A stretch of 64,000 bases of DNA from assembly GCF_017980685.1 (NCBI RefSeq), contig NZ_JACXXO010000018.1:1-64000 (forward strand), given 5' to 3'. Of the stretch, positions 23,432 through 31,853 are shown piece after piece. The notes beneath the pieces are model-generated. The model saw only the letters and a program-made list of their open reading frames with translations. It made no database searches and was not told the origin of the DNA. The translations under genes were made by a program, and so were the position numbers. Numbering within the stretch: the first letter of the stretch is position 1; the number at the start of each line of letters is the position of its first letter. The DNA is from Pseudomonas iridis. Its GTDB lineage: Bacteria > Pseudomonadota > Gammaproteobacteria > Pseudomonadales > Pseudomonadaceae.

Positions 23432-24667
23432 TCAGACCCCCAACTGCTGACGCTGGCGCTTCAAGTGCTCCGGCATCTCTTTGTAGACGTCTTCGAACAT
23501 GGTCGCGGCGCTTGGAATCTGGCCACCGGCGAGGGTGCCGTACTGCTCGGCCTGTTTCTGCGCGGCAATCACTTCGGCTTCGAGTTCGGCGCTGACGGCG
23601 GCGTGCTCTTCATCGGACCAGTGGCCGATCTTGATCAGGTGCTGCTTGAGACGCGCGATCGGGTCGCCGAGCGGGAAGTGGCTCCAGTCATCGGCAGGAC
23701 GATATTTCGATGGATCGTCGGAGGTCGAGTGCGGGCCGGCGCGGTAGGTGACCCATTCGATCATGGTCGGGCCGAGGTTGCGGCGGGCGCGCTCGGCGGC
23801 CCAGGCAGAAGCCGCGTAGACCGCGTAGAAGTCGTTACCGTCAACACGCAGTGAGGCAATGCCGCAACCGACGCCGCGTCCGGCGAATGTGGTGGCTTCA
23901 CCGCCAGCGATGGCCTGGAAGGTCGAAATCGCCCACTGATTGTTGACCACATTGAGGATCACCGGCGCCCGATAAACGTGGGCGAAGGTGAGGGCGGTGT
24001 GGAAGTCCGATTCGGCAGTGGCGCCGTCGCCGATCCAGGCCGAAGCAATTTTGGTGTCGCCCTTGATCGCCGAGGCCATGCCCCAGCCCACGCCCTGAAT
24101 GAACTGGGTGGCGAGGTTGCCGGAAATGGTGAAGAAGCCGAAGTCCTTGACTGAGTACATGATCGGCAGTTGACGGCCCTTGAGCGGGTCGCGCTCGTTG
24201 GACAACAACTGGCAGATCAGGTCGACCAGCGGCACGTCGCGCGCCATCAGAATGCTTTGCTGACGGTAGGTCGGAAAACACATGTCGTCGACGTTCAACG
24301 CCAGCGCCTGAGCGCTGCCAATGGCTTCTTCGCCAAGGCTCTGCATGTAGAACGACATCTTTTTCTGACGCTGGGCGACCACCATGCGGTTGTCGTAGAT
24401 GCGCGTCTTGAGCATGGCGCGCATGCCTTTGCGCAGGATCTCGACCGGCACGTTTTCAGCCCATGGGCCGAGGGCGTTGCCCTGATCGTCGAGCACGCGA
24501 ATCAGGCCTCGCGCCAGGTCGGCGGTGTCGGCGGGTTCAACGTCGATGGAAGGTTTGCGCACCGTACCGGCATCGGTCAGATGCAGGTAGGAAAAGTCGG
24601 TTTTGCAGCCTGGACGGCCCGAGGGTTCAGGGACGTGCAGACGCAGCGGTTCGTACGCTTGGGTCAT
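23432..24667 (-). CDS. bkdA1: Branched-chain keto-acid dehydrogenase E1 alpha subunit
   Basis: A 411-residue E1 alpha subunit. The ThDP-binding motif runs from GDGATAESDFHTAL to NVVNNQWAIS; the phosphorylation-loop-like YRAGPHSTSDDPSKYR is also present. It is the first gene of bkdA1-bkdA2-bkdB-lpdV, which is tightly packed (gaps of 0-4 bp). It is divergent from bkdR, the known activator of this operon in Pseudomonas. Confidence 0.96.
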   Translation of the reverse strand: MTQAYEPLRLHVPEPSGRPGCKTDFSYLHLTDAGTVRKPSIDVEPADTADLARGLIRVLDDQGNALGPWAENVPVEILRKGMRAMLKTRIYDNRMVVAQRQKKMSFYMQSLGEEAIGSAQALALNVDDMCFPTYRQQSILMARDVPLVDLICQLLSNERDPLKGRQLPIMYSVKDFGFFTISGNLATQFIQGVGWGMASAIKGDTKIASAWIGDGATAESDFHTALTFAHVYRAPVILNVVNNQWAISTFQAIAGGEATTFAGRGVGCGIASLRVDGNDFYAVYAASAWAAERARRNLGPTMIEWVTYRAGPHSTSDDPSKYRPADDWSHFPLGDPIARLKQHLIKIGHWSDEEHAAVSAELEAEVIAAQKQAEQYGTLAGGQIPSAATMFEDVYKEMPEHLKRQRQQLGV

Positions 24668-24804
24668 GGCTTCTACGCTCGATCTTGTGAATTTCTTGTA
24701 GTGAGCTGGCAGTCATTCTTCGCTGGAAGAAATCTTGTCCTACAACAATCATAGGCGCGGGCAAGAAGAATATTTCTCTCTGTTTCGTTGCGCTGGCGAT
24801 GATT

Positions 24805-24823
24805 TGCAGATAAAAAATCTGCA
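24805..24823. promoter_or_regulatory. Candidate BkdR (Lrp-type) site
   Basis: TGCAGAT-AAAAA-ATCTGCA is a perfect 7-bp inverted repeat with an A-rich 5-bp centre, in the 185-bp AT-rich region between bkdA1 and bkdR, 29 bp before the bkdR start. Lrp-family proteins favour such AT-centred palindromes. Binding is inferred. Confidence 0.55.
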
Positions 24824-24852
24824 TAAACATAAAAAATAGGTAGTTTTGTCTC

Positions 24853-25341
24853 ATGCGCAAACTGGACCGTACCGATATCGGCATTCTCAACAGCCTTCAG
24901 GAGAATGCGCGCATCACCAACGCCGACCTCGCTCGCTCGGTAAACCTGTCGCCAACCCCGTGTTTCAACCGGGTCAAGGCAATGGAAGAATTGGGCCTGA
25001 TTCGCGAGCAAGTCACGCTGCTCGACGCCGATCTGCTGGGCCTGCATGTCAACGTGTTCATTCACGTCAGCCTGGAGAAGCAGGTGGAGGAGGCATTGCA
25101 GCATTTCGAGGAGGCGATTTCCGATCGCCCCGAGGTGATGGAGTGCTACCTGATGGCCGGCGACCCGGACTATCTGATCCGGGTTTTGGTGCCGTCCATC
25201 CAATCGCTGGAGCGGTTCATGATGGACTTTCTGACCAAAGTGCCGGGGGTGGCGAATATCCGGTCGAGCTTCGCGCTCAAGCAGGTGCGCTATAAAACAG
25301 CGTTGCCGTTGCCGGCGAATGGGTTGACGCTGGGTGTCTGA
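24853..25341 (+). CDS. bkdR: Lrp/AsnC-family regulator of the bkd operon
   Basis: A 162-residue Lrp-family protein: N-terminal helix-turn-helix (LDRTDIGILNSLQENARITNADLARSVNLSPTPCFNRVKAMEELGLI) and a C-terminal ligand-responsive RAM domain (about 70-145). In P. putida BkdR activates bkd transcription in response to branched-chain amino acids; position and orientation here are the same. Confidence 0.94.
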   Translation: MRKLDRTDIGILNSLQENARITNADLARSVNLSPTPCFNRVKAMEELGLIREQVTLLDADLLGLHVNVFIHVSLEKQVEEALQHFEEAISDRPEVMECYLMAGDPDYLIRVLVPSIQSLERFMMDFLTKVPGVANIRSSFALKQVRYKTALPLPANGLTLGV

Positions 25342-25346
25342 AAGGC

Positions 25347-25364
25347 AAGATCGGACGATCTTTT
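25347..25364. terminator. Small hairpin between bkdR and the persulfide dioxygenase gene
   Basis: AAGATCG-GA-CGATCTT followed by TT, shared by two convergent genes. The same GATCGGACGATC core occurs in a REP tail at 18370-18390, so it may be a REP remnant acting as a weak terminator. Confidence 0.45.
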
Positions 25365-25368
25365 GACG

Positions 25369-26232
25369 TTAAAGCTTGTTGATCGGAATCTTCAGATAAA
25401 CCACGCCATTGTCTTCCGCCGCCGGAAAATTCCCCGCCCGCACATTTACCTGAATCGCCGGCAGCAACAGCGTCGGCATGCCCAGCCCGGCATCACGCTT
25501 GGTGCGCATCTCGACGAACGCCGCTTCATCAATGCCGTCATGCACATGAATGTTGCTTTTACGCTGCTCGCCAACGGTGGTCTGGCAGTGGGCCTCGCGG
25601 CCCTCTGGCGGGTAGTCGTGGCAGACGTAGAGTTTCACGCTGGCAGGGAAGGCCAGCAGTTTGTGAATCGAGTTGAACAGTTGATGGGCATTGCCGCCGG
25701 GGAAGTCGCAGCGCGCAGTGCCCACATCCGGCATGAACAGCGTGTCACCGACCAGAATCTGCTCGCCGTCGATCAAGTAGGCCATGTCCGCCGGTGTATG
25801 CCCCGGCACATGCAGCGCCGTGGCTTTGAGGTTGCCGATGGTGAATGATTCGTTCGGCGCGAACAGGTGATCGAACTGCGAGCCATCGACACAGAATTCC
25901 GGCTCGAGATTGAACAACGCCTTGAACACGTTCTGCACTTTGCTGATCGACTCGCCAATCGCGATCTTGCCCCCCAGTTCCCGGCGCAGATAGGGCGCGG
26001 CGGACAGGTGATCGGCGTGGGCGTGGGTTTCCAGTAACCATTGCACTTGCAAGTCATGTGCGCGGACAAACGCAATGATCCGGTCAGCCTGAGCGGTGCA
26101 GGTGCGGCCGGCGGCGCCATCGTAGTCGAGCACCGGGTCGACGATTGCGCATTGTCCGCCGTCGGCCTCGTAAACCACGTAGCTGTAGGTCGAGGAGGCG
26201 GGGTCAAGAAAGGCTTCAATCAACGCGGTCAT
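25369..26232 (-). CDS. blh: Metallo-beta-lactamase-fold hydrolase, persulfide dioxygenase-like
   Basis: A 287-residue MBL-fold protein with the metal motif THAHADHLSAAPYL, a later HVPGHTPADM and LVGDTLFMPDVG. The ETHE1/Blh group oxidises glutathione persulfide to sulfite. It is divergent from the ArsR/BigR gene and next to sqr, which fits sulfide detoxification. Two start codons are six bases apart; the ATG at 26232 has a better-spaced AGG and is used here. Confidence 0.88.
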   Translation of the reverse strand: MTALIEAFLDPASSTYSYVVYEADGGQCAIVDPVLDYDGAAGRTCTAQADRIIAFVRAHDLQVQWLLETHAHADHLSAAPYLRRELGGKIAIGESISKVQNVFKALFNLEPEFCVDGSQFDHLFAPNESFTIGNLKATALHVPGHTPADMAYLIDGEQILVGDTLFMPDVGTARCDFPGGNAHQLFNSIHKLLAFPASVKLYVCHDYPPEGREAHCQTTVGEQRKSNIHVHDGIDEAAFVEMRTKRDAGLGMPTLLLPAIQVNVRAGNFPAAEDNGVVYLKIPINKL

Positions 26233-26275
26233 GGACATGAACCTGTGCAAGGGTGGAAAAGTCAGTTGCAACACT

Positions 26276-26291
26276 TTATGTAAAAACATAA
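26276..26291. promoter_or_regulatory. Candidate BigR operator
   Basis: TTATGT-AAAA-ACATAA is a perfect 6-bp inverted repeat, AT-rich, in the 90-bp interval between the divergent blh and bigR genes. BigR-type regulators bind AT-rich palindromes at such positions. The site is placed to control both genes. Confidence 0.6.
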
Positions 26292-26322
26292 TGTTCGCAG
26301 CTTAAGTGACGTTGAAGGCATC

Positions 26323-26670
26323 ATGCAAATGCAATCCAGTCTGACCGAATGTGAAGTCGCCCAATTGCGCGCCTCGGCCTCCAAGGCCTGTTCGCTGCTC
26401 AAGGCCATGGCCAATGAAGATCGTCTGTTGATCCTCTGTCAGCTGACCCAGGGCGAGCGCAATGTCGGCGAACTGGAAAAGATGACCGGCGTGCGTCAAC
26501 CGACGCTGTCCCAGCAACTGGGCATTTTGCGCGATGAGGGATTGGTCGGGACCCGTCGTGAGGGCAAATACATCTTCTACGGGCTGGCCAGTCCTGAAGT
26601 GATTCAGGTGATGAAAACATTGTCCGGCCTCTATTGTGGCGCCGTGCTCAAGAGCCTGGGTCATCAATAA
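26323..26670 (+). CDS. bigR: ArsR-family sulfide/persulfide sensor, BigR/SqrR-like
   Basis: A 115-residue winged-helix repressor (recognition helix in VRQPTLSQQLGILRDEGLV). Cys39 (LLILCQL) and Cys105 (GLYCGAV) are 66 residues apart, the same spacing as the two redox cysteines of BigR, where sulfide-driven disulfide or tetrasulfide formation releases DNA. Additional Cys10 and Cys23 are present. It lies between blh and sqr, which it likely represses. Confidence 0.85.
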   Translation: MQMQSSLTECEVAQLRASASKACSLLKAMANEDRLLILCQLTQGERNVGELEKMTGVRQPTLSQQLGILRDEGLVGTRREGKYIFYGLASPEVIQVMKTLSGLYCGAVLKSLGHQ

Positions 26671-26694
26671 ATATCCGCCAACACACCACATTCC

Positions 26695-26787
26695 CTGTAG
26701 GAGCTGGCTTGCCAGCGATGAGGATTTTTCATTCGATATTGATGGCGACTGACACTCCGCCATCGCTGGCAAGCCAGCTCCCACAGG
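26695..26787. repeat. REP pair (GTGGGAGCTGGCTTGCCAGCGAT family) between bigR and sqr
   Basis: CTGTAGGAGCTGGCTTGCCA and CATCGCTGGCAAGCCAGCTC arms enclose about 40 bp. The left arm carries the GTAGG end of the other REP family joined to this family's core. It lies inside the probable operon. Confidence 0.9.
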
Positions 26788-26834
26788 TTTTGTGTATGAC
26801 GGGTAACCTTGCGTGCAGCTATAAGGAACAAGCA

Positions 26835-28079
26835 ATGAACGTTCAACACTGTGGCCCATCCATCAGTGCAGACATCGTGGTCATCGGCGGCGGCACTGCC
26901 GGTATCGCCTTCGTCGCCAGCCTGCTCAAGCGCGACCCGCACTTGAACATCACCGTCATCGAACCGAGCTCCCAGCATTACTACCAACCGGCGTGGACGC
27001 TGGTCGGTGGCGGCGCTTATGACGTGAAAGATACCGTTCGACCGATGAGCAAAGTCATGCCGCGCCAGGCCACCTGGATTCAAGCGGCGGTCACCCAAAT
27101 CGACGCGGACAACCGCCAGCTCAGCCTCAGCGATCAACGCAGTGTCAGCTATCAAAACCTGATCGTCTGCCCAGGCCTGCGTCTGGCCTGGGAGAAAATC
27201 GAAGGCTTGCAAGACAGCCTCGGCCAGCACGGCGTCACCTCCAATTACAGCTATCAGCACGCGCAGTACACCTGGGATCAGGTGCAGAAACTGCGCGGCG
27301 GCAAGGCGCTGTTCACTCAGCCGGCAATGCCGATCAAATGCGCTGGCGCCCCACAAAAAGCGCTATACCTGTCCTGCGACCACTGGCTTAAAAGCGGCGT
27401 GCTGAACAACATCAATGTCGAATTCAATCTGGCAGGCGCCGCGTTGTTCGGCGTGGCCACGTTCGTGCCGCCGCTGATGAAATACATCGAGAAGTACAAC
27501 GCGCAATTGGCGTTCAACGCGAATCTGGTCAAGGTCGACGGCCCGGCGAAAACCGCGTGGTTCGAGATCAAGGACGCCGACGGCAACGTCACCCGCGAAG
27601 CGAAAACCTTCGATCTGTTGCACGTCGTGCCGCCGCAGGTTTCGCCGGAGTTCATCGCGCAAAGCACATTGGCCGACGCCGCTGGCTGGTGCGAAGTCAA
27701 TCCGCACAGCCTGCAGCATCCGCGTTATCCCGAGGTGTTTGCACTGGGCGATATCTGTGGCACCAGCAACGCGAAAACTGCAGCGGCAGTGCGCAAGCAA
27801 GTTGTGGTGGTCGCACAGAACCTGCTGGCCCTGCGCAAGCAACAACCGCTGCCGTTGAAATACGACGGCTACGGTTCCTGCCCGCTGACGGTGGAGAAGG
27901 GCACGGTGATCCTCGCCGAGTTCGGTTATGCCGGTAAATTGCTGCCGACCTTCGCCCTGGACCCGACCGTGCCACGTCGGTCGGCATGGTGGTTGAAGGC
28001 AACCTTGCTGCCGTGGTTCTACTGGAACGGCATGCTCAAAGGTCGCGAATGGCTGACCAGCCTGTCCAAGGTCGATTGA
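26835..28079 (+). CDS. sqr: Sulfide:quinone oxidoreductase (SQOR-like)
   Basis: A 414-residue flavoprotein: FAD motif IVVIGGGTAGIAFVASLL, a cysteine in PIKCAGAPQKALYL, ALGDICGTSNAKTAAAVRKQ and a C-terminal amphipathic membrane-contact segment (WWLKATLLPWFYWNGMLKGREW). It oxidises sulfide to persulfide and passes electrons to quinone. The ATG at 26835 follows AAGGA; the frame is open upstream through the REP but that is not protein-like. A TauE-type gene follows after 9 bp. Confidence 0.9.
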   Translation: MNVQHCGPSISADIVVIGGGTAGIAFVASLLKRDPHLNITVIEPSSQHYYQPAWTLVGGGAYDVKDTVRPMSKVMPRQATWIQAAVTQIDADNRQLSLSDQRSVSYQNLIVCPGLRLAWEKIEGLQDSLGQHGVTSNYSYQHAQYTWDQVQKLRGGKALFTQPAMPIKCAGAPQKALYLSCDHWLKSGVLNNINVEFNLAGAALFGVATFVPPLMKYIEKYNAQLAFNANLVKVDGPAKTAWFEIKDADGNVTREAKTFDLLHVVPPQVSPEFIAQSTLADAAGWCEVNPHSLQHPRYPEVFALGDICGTSNAKTAAAVRKQVVVVAQNLLALRKQQPLPLKYDGYGSCPLTVEKGTVILAEFGYAGKLLPTFALDPTVPRRSAWWLKATLLPWFYWNGMLKGREWLTSLSKVD

Positions 28080-28088
28080 GAAAACCCT

Positions 28089-28889
28089 ATGTTGCTGGCA
28101 AGTCTGTTTGGCGTGGTGATGGGGTTGGTCCTCGGGTTGACCGGGGCCGGCGGCGGAATTCTTGCGGTACCGGCGCTGGTGCTCGGGCTCGGCTGGACGA
28201 TGACGCAAGCGGCGCCAGTGGCGTTGTTTGCCGTCGGCAGTGCGGCGGCGGTCGGCGCGATCGATGGCTTGCGTCATGGTCTGGTGCGTTATCGCGCGGC
28301 GCTATTGATTGCTGCACTCGGCGCGGTGTTTTCGCCGCTGGGGATCTACTTCGCGCATCAGTTGCCAGAGAAGATCCTGATGATTCTGTTCAGCCTGCTG
28401 ATGGTCATGGTGGCCTGGCGCATGCTGCGGTGCGAGCGTCAGCAGGAGGGGCCGAGTGATCATGGCCACGCCAGTTGGGGCCAGAAGAATTGCATGCTCG
28501 ATGAAGAGACCGGACGCTTCGACTGGACGGCCAAATGCACTGCAACCCTGGCGGCATTGGGTGCGGTGACGGGCGTGGTTTCAGGATTGTTGGGCGTGGG
28601 TGGCGGCTTCTTGATCGTGCCGGCGTTCAAGCAGCTGACCGATGTGCAGATGCGCGGCATCGTTGCCACGTCATTGATGGTGATCAGCCTTATTTCGGCG
28701 ATCGGCGTGATCGGTGCGTTTCATGCCGGCGTGCGGATCGACAGCCTGGGTGCGGCGTTCATTGTCGCCAGCGTTGTCGGCATGATCATCGGGCGCAAGC
28801 TCTGCGCAAGGGTGCCGGCACGTGCGTTGCAGGTGGGGTTTGCGAGTGTGTGTCTGGTGGTGGCGGGGTATATGTTGTTGCGGGCTTGA
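28089..28889 (+). CDS. Sulfite exporter TauE/SafE family protein
   Basis: A 266-residue membrane protein of about eight segments with the duplicated TauE/SafE motif: LVLGLTGAGGGILAVPALVLGLG in the first half and GVVSGLLGVGGGFLIVPAFKQLTD in the second. Such proteins export sulfite or other sulfur anions. Placed last after bigR-sqr, it probably removes sulfite produced by the persulfide dioxygenase. Confidence 0.88.
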   Translation: MLLASLFGVVMGLVLGLTGAGGGILAVPALVLGLGWTMTQAAPVALFAVGSAAAVGAIDGLRHGLVRYRAALLIAALGAVFSPLGIYFAHQLPEKILMILFSLLMVMVAWRMLRCERQQEGPSDHGHASWGQKNCMLDEETGRFDWTAKCTATLAALGAVTGVVSGLLGVGGGFLIVPAFKQLTDVQMRGIVATSLMVISLISAIGVIGAFHAGVRIDSLGAAFIVASVVGMIIGRKLCARVPARALQVGFASVCLVVAGYMLLRA

Positions 28890-28898
28890 GGGAAACCC

Positions 28899-28927
28899 TG
28901 TGGCGAGGGAGCAAATCCCTCGCCACA
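28899..28927. repeat. Single compact REP-like hairpin (TGTGGCGAGGGAG type)
   Basis: TGTGGCGAGGGA and TCCCTCGCCACA pair over 12 bp with a short loop, between the convergent TauE-type and dctM genes; it could also stop transcription. Confidence 0.8.
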
Positions 28928-28936
28928 AGTACTGCG

Positions 28937-30217
28937 TTACAACACCAGATGCGGCAGCCACAACGAAATCGCCGGCACGTACGTTACCAGCAGTAAAACC
29001 ATGAACAGCACCGCATAGAACGGCAGCAGCGCTTTGACGGTGCTCTCGATGCTGACCTTGCCCACCGCCGAGCCGACAAACAGCACGGCGCCCACCGGCG
29101 GTGTTATCAATCCGATCCCGAGGTTGACCAGCATGATCATGCCGAACTGCACCGGGTCGACGCCAATGCCGAGAATCACCGGCATCAGGATTGGCGTGAG
29201 GATCAGGATCAGCGGCGCCATGTCCATCACCGTGCCGAGCAACAGCAGCATGACGTTGATGCACATCAGGATCACGTAGCGGTTGTCCGACAGGGTCAGG
29301 AACAGCGTGGTGATCTTCGCCGGAATCTGCATCAGGGTCATGATGTAGCCGAAGCTCGCGGCAAAACCGATCAGGATCATCACGATCGAAATCGTCCGCA
29401 CCGTGCGGTGCATCAGCTTGGGCAGTTCACTCCACTTGTAGTCGCGGTAGATGAACATGGTCACGAAGAACGACCACAGCACCGCGATGGCAGCCGATTC
29501 GGTGGCAGTGAAAATCCCCGACAGGATGCCGCCGAGGATGATCACCATCGCCATCAAACCCCACAACGCTTCGCCGCAGATTTTCAGGGCCTGGCGCATC
29601 GGGATGACTTCGCCTTTGGGATAGTCGCGTTTACGCGCGAAAATCAGGCACAGCACCATCAGGCACGCGCTCATCAACAGGCCGGGAACCACGCCGGCCA
29701 TGAACAGCGATGCGATGGACACGGTACCGCCGGCGGCCAGCGAGTAAAGCACCGAGTTGTGGCTAGGCGGGGTCAACAGCGCTTGCACGGAGCCGCTGAC
29801 GGTCACCGCCGTGGAGAAATCACGCGGGTAACCTTTGCGCTCCATTTCCGGGATCAGCACCGAACCCACAGAAGCGGTGTCGGCTACCGACGAACCGGAA
29901 ATGGCGCCGAAAAACGTCGACGCCACGATATTGACCAGCGACAGGCCACCACGCACGAACCCGACGAGCACACCGGCAAACGCCACCAGGCGCCGGGACA
30001 TGCCGCCCTCGGCCATGATCGCCCCGGCCAGAACAAAGAACGGAATCGCCAGCAGCGAGAATTTGTTCACCCCGCCCGCGACCTGGATCATCAGGGCCTG
30101 AAACGGAATGTCGATCCACCATGCGCCGATCAGCGCCGACAGCCCGAGGGCGTAGGCGACCGGCATGCCGATCAGTATCAGTACGATAAAACTGCCCAGC
30201 AAAATCAATGCGCCCAT
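28937..30217 (-). CDS. dctM: TRAP transporter large permease (DctM)
   Basis: A 426-residue membrane protein with about twelve segments and the DctM signatures GMPVAYALGLSALIG and FSLLAIPFFVLAGAIMAEGGMSRRLV. It forms the transport channel with DctQ and DctP. Its start overlaps the dctQ stop by one base (TGATG). Last gene of the hexuronate operon. Confidence 0.93.
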   Translation of the reverse strand: MGALILLGSFIVLILIGMPVAYALGLSALIGAWWIDIPFQALMIQVAGGVNKFSLLAIPFFVLAGAIMAEGGMSRRLVAFAGVLVGFVRGGLSLVNIVASTFFGAISGSSVADTASVGSVLIPEMERKGYPRDFSTAVTVSGSVQALLTPPSHNSVLYSLAAGGTVSIASLFMAGVVPGLLMSACLMVLCLIFARKRDYPKGEVIPMRQALKICGEALWGLMAMVIILGGILSGIFTATESAAIAVLWSFFVTMFIYRDYKWSELPKLMHRTVRTISIVMILIGFAASFGYIMTLMQIPAKITTLFLTLSDNRYVILMCINVMLLLLGTVMDMAPLILILTPILMPVILGIGVDPVQFGMIMLVNLGIGLITPPVGAVLFVGSAVGKVSIESTVKALLPFYAVLFMVLLLVTYVPAISLWLPHLVL

Positions 30218-30744
30218 CAGGCAGCCCCTTCGTTTTCTTCAACCAGATCGAACCGCACCACGCGGCGATTGCTCTGGTCACCCAGCAACAGTTTTTCCAC
30301 GACGAAAATCAATGTCAGCGCGCCGCCAATCGGGATCGGCATGTAAGTGATGCCCACGCGCAGTGTAGGAATGGCGCTCATGAACTGGTTCCAGGTCGAC
30401 AGGCACAGCTTGGCGCCCCAGATGGTCATGAACAGGCAGATGATGCCCATCAATATCTGGGAAACGATGCTCATGATTCTGCGCATGTTCGGGTTCAGGC
30501 GATCAGTAACCATGGCCACGGCCATGTGTGCACCGGCGCGATAACTGGCGGCAGCGCCGATGAAGGTGAAAACCATCATCAGCAAGATGGCGGTGGGCTC
30601 CGGCCAGCTCGAACCGGTGCCCAGGATGTACCGGGCAAACACGCCCCAGGGGATGATCAGGGAAATGGTCAGCACCGACAGACCGGCGACCCAGATGCAG
30701 GCCATGTAGATCCGGTCATTGATGCTCAGCAGTAGATTCTTCAT
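30217..30744 (-). CDS. dctQ: TRAP transporter small permease (DctQ)
   Basis: A 175-residue protein with four membrane segments and the family WPEP motif (GTGSSWPEPTAILLMM). It links the binding protein to DctM. The start at 30744 (MKNLLLSIND) fits the family; an in-frame ATG 12 codons upstream is not supported. Confidence 0.9.
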   Translation of the reverse strand: MKNLLLSINDRIYMACIWVAGLSVLTISLIIPWGVFARYILGTGSSWPEPTAILLMMVFTFIGAAASYRAGAHMAVAMVTDRLNPNMRRIMSIVSQILMGIICLFMTIWGAKLCLSTWNQFMSAIPTLRVGITYMPIPIGGALTLIFVVEKLLLGDQSNRRVVRFDLVEENEGAA

Positions 30745-30821
30745 CGGGTTCCACCGTAACCGGGCAGGCGCTGACACCAAACGAGGTCAGCGCTGCCGGG
30801 CCTTTCATTGAGGACAGAGAG

Positions 30822-31793
30822 TTACTGAACGGCTTCGATGCGCTTGATCAGGTCGGCATAAGGCGCGCCGTACTTCTCGCGGACCGAGGCGGTGGCCTCG
30901 TAGAAGGGTTTTTTGTCGACGGTGATGAACTCCACGCCGGCAGCCTTGAGTTTCTCTTCGCTGCTGGTGGACTTGGCATCCCACAACGCGCGTTCCTCGG
31001 CCTGCGCGGCTTTGGCTGCTTTCTTGACCAGTACTTGTTGATCGGGAGTCAGTTTTTCCCAGGTGATTTTCGACATCACGATGGGCTCGGGCAGAATCAG
31101 GTGACCGGTCAGGCTGTAGTACTTGGCGTTCTGGAAATGGTTGTGTTCGAGCAGGGTCGGCGGGTTGTTTTCCGCGCCGTCGATCACCCCTGTTTGCAGG
31201 GCACTGAAGATCTCGCCAGTGTCCATCGCGATGCCGTTGCCGCCCATGGCGTTGATGGTGTCGATGAACATCGGATTGCCTTGCACGCGAATCTTCATAC
31301 CCTTGAGGTCTTCGAGTTTGCGCACCGGTTTTTTGGTGTAGATGTTGCGCGTACCGCCGTCCATCCAGGCCAGGGCGACCAGACCGAATTCGGAATTGGT
31401 GATCTTGTCGAGAATTGCATCGCCGACTTCGCCGTCAATGACGGCGCGCATATGCGCCTGATCGCGGAAGATGAATGGCATGTTGAACACGTTCACATCC
31501 GGTACGACCGGGCCGACGATGCCGAGGCTGACCCGTGTCATCTGTATCGCGCCGACCTGCGCCTGTTCGATGACCTCTTTCTCCGAGCCGAGCACACCGC
31601 CCGGGAAATACTTGAAGGTCAGGTCGCCATTGGTTTCCTTGGTCAGGGCATCGCCCATGCTTTTTTCGGCGACAACCGTTGGATAACCGGCGGGGTGGAT
31701 GTCGGCGAATTTGATTTCCAGCGCGTGAGCGGCGCTGCTGAGGGTGAAGGCCAGCGGAAGTGCAGCGGCGAGCAAGGTGCGTTTGAAGTCCAT
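30822..31793 (-). CDS. dctP: TRAP transporter periplasmic binding protein (DctP)
   Basis: A 323-residue solute-binding protein with a 24-residue signal peptide (AAHA cleavage). Features: DALTKETNGDLTFKYFPGGVLGSEKEVIEQAQVGAIQM and the carboxylate-binding region LEDLKGMKIRVQGNPMF. The neighbouring udh and lactonase genes point to a hexuronate (galacturonate/glucuronate) or aldarate as ligand; this is inferred. Confidence 0.9.
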   Translation of the reverse strand: MDFKRTLLAAALPLAFTLSSAAHALEIKFADIHPAGYPTVVAEKSMGDALTKETNGDLTFKYFPGGVLGSEKEVIEQAQVGAIQMTRVSLGIVGPVVPDVNVFNMPFIFRDQAHMRAVIDGEVGDAILDKITNSEFGLVALAWMDGGTRNIYTKKPVRKLEDLKGMKIRVQGNPMFIDTINAMGGNGIAMDTGEIFSALQTGVIDGAENNPPTLLEHNHFQNAKYYSLTGHLILPEPIVMSKITWEKLTPDQQVLVKKAAKAAQAEERALWDAKSTSSEEKLKAAGVEFITVDKKPFYEATASVREKYGAPYADLIKRIEAVQ

Positions 31794-31853
31794 GGGGGTG
31801 TCTCCAGTCTTGTTATTTTTGTGTTCAAGGCACAGCGGTGCAGCAGAGGCGGG

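Noticed and set aside
21061..23595. An 844-codon open frame on the plus strand across lpdV, bkdB and bkdA2
   Set aside because: It is antisense to three strongly recognised enzymes, has His/Asp/Arg-rich composition typical of a reversed high-GC frame and no family motif.
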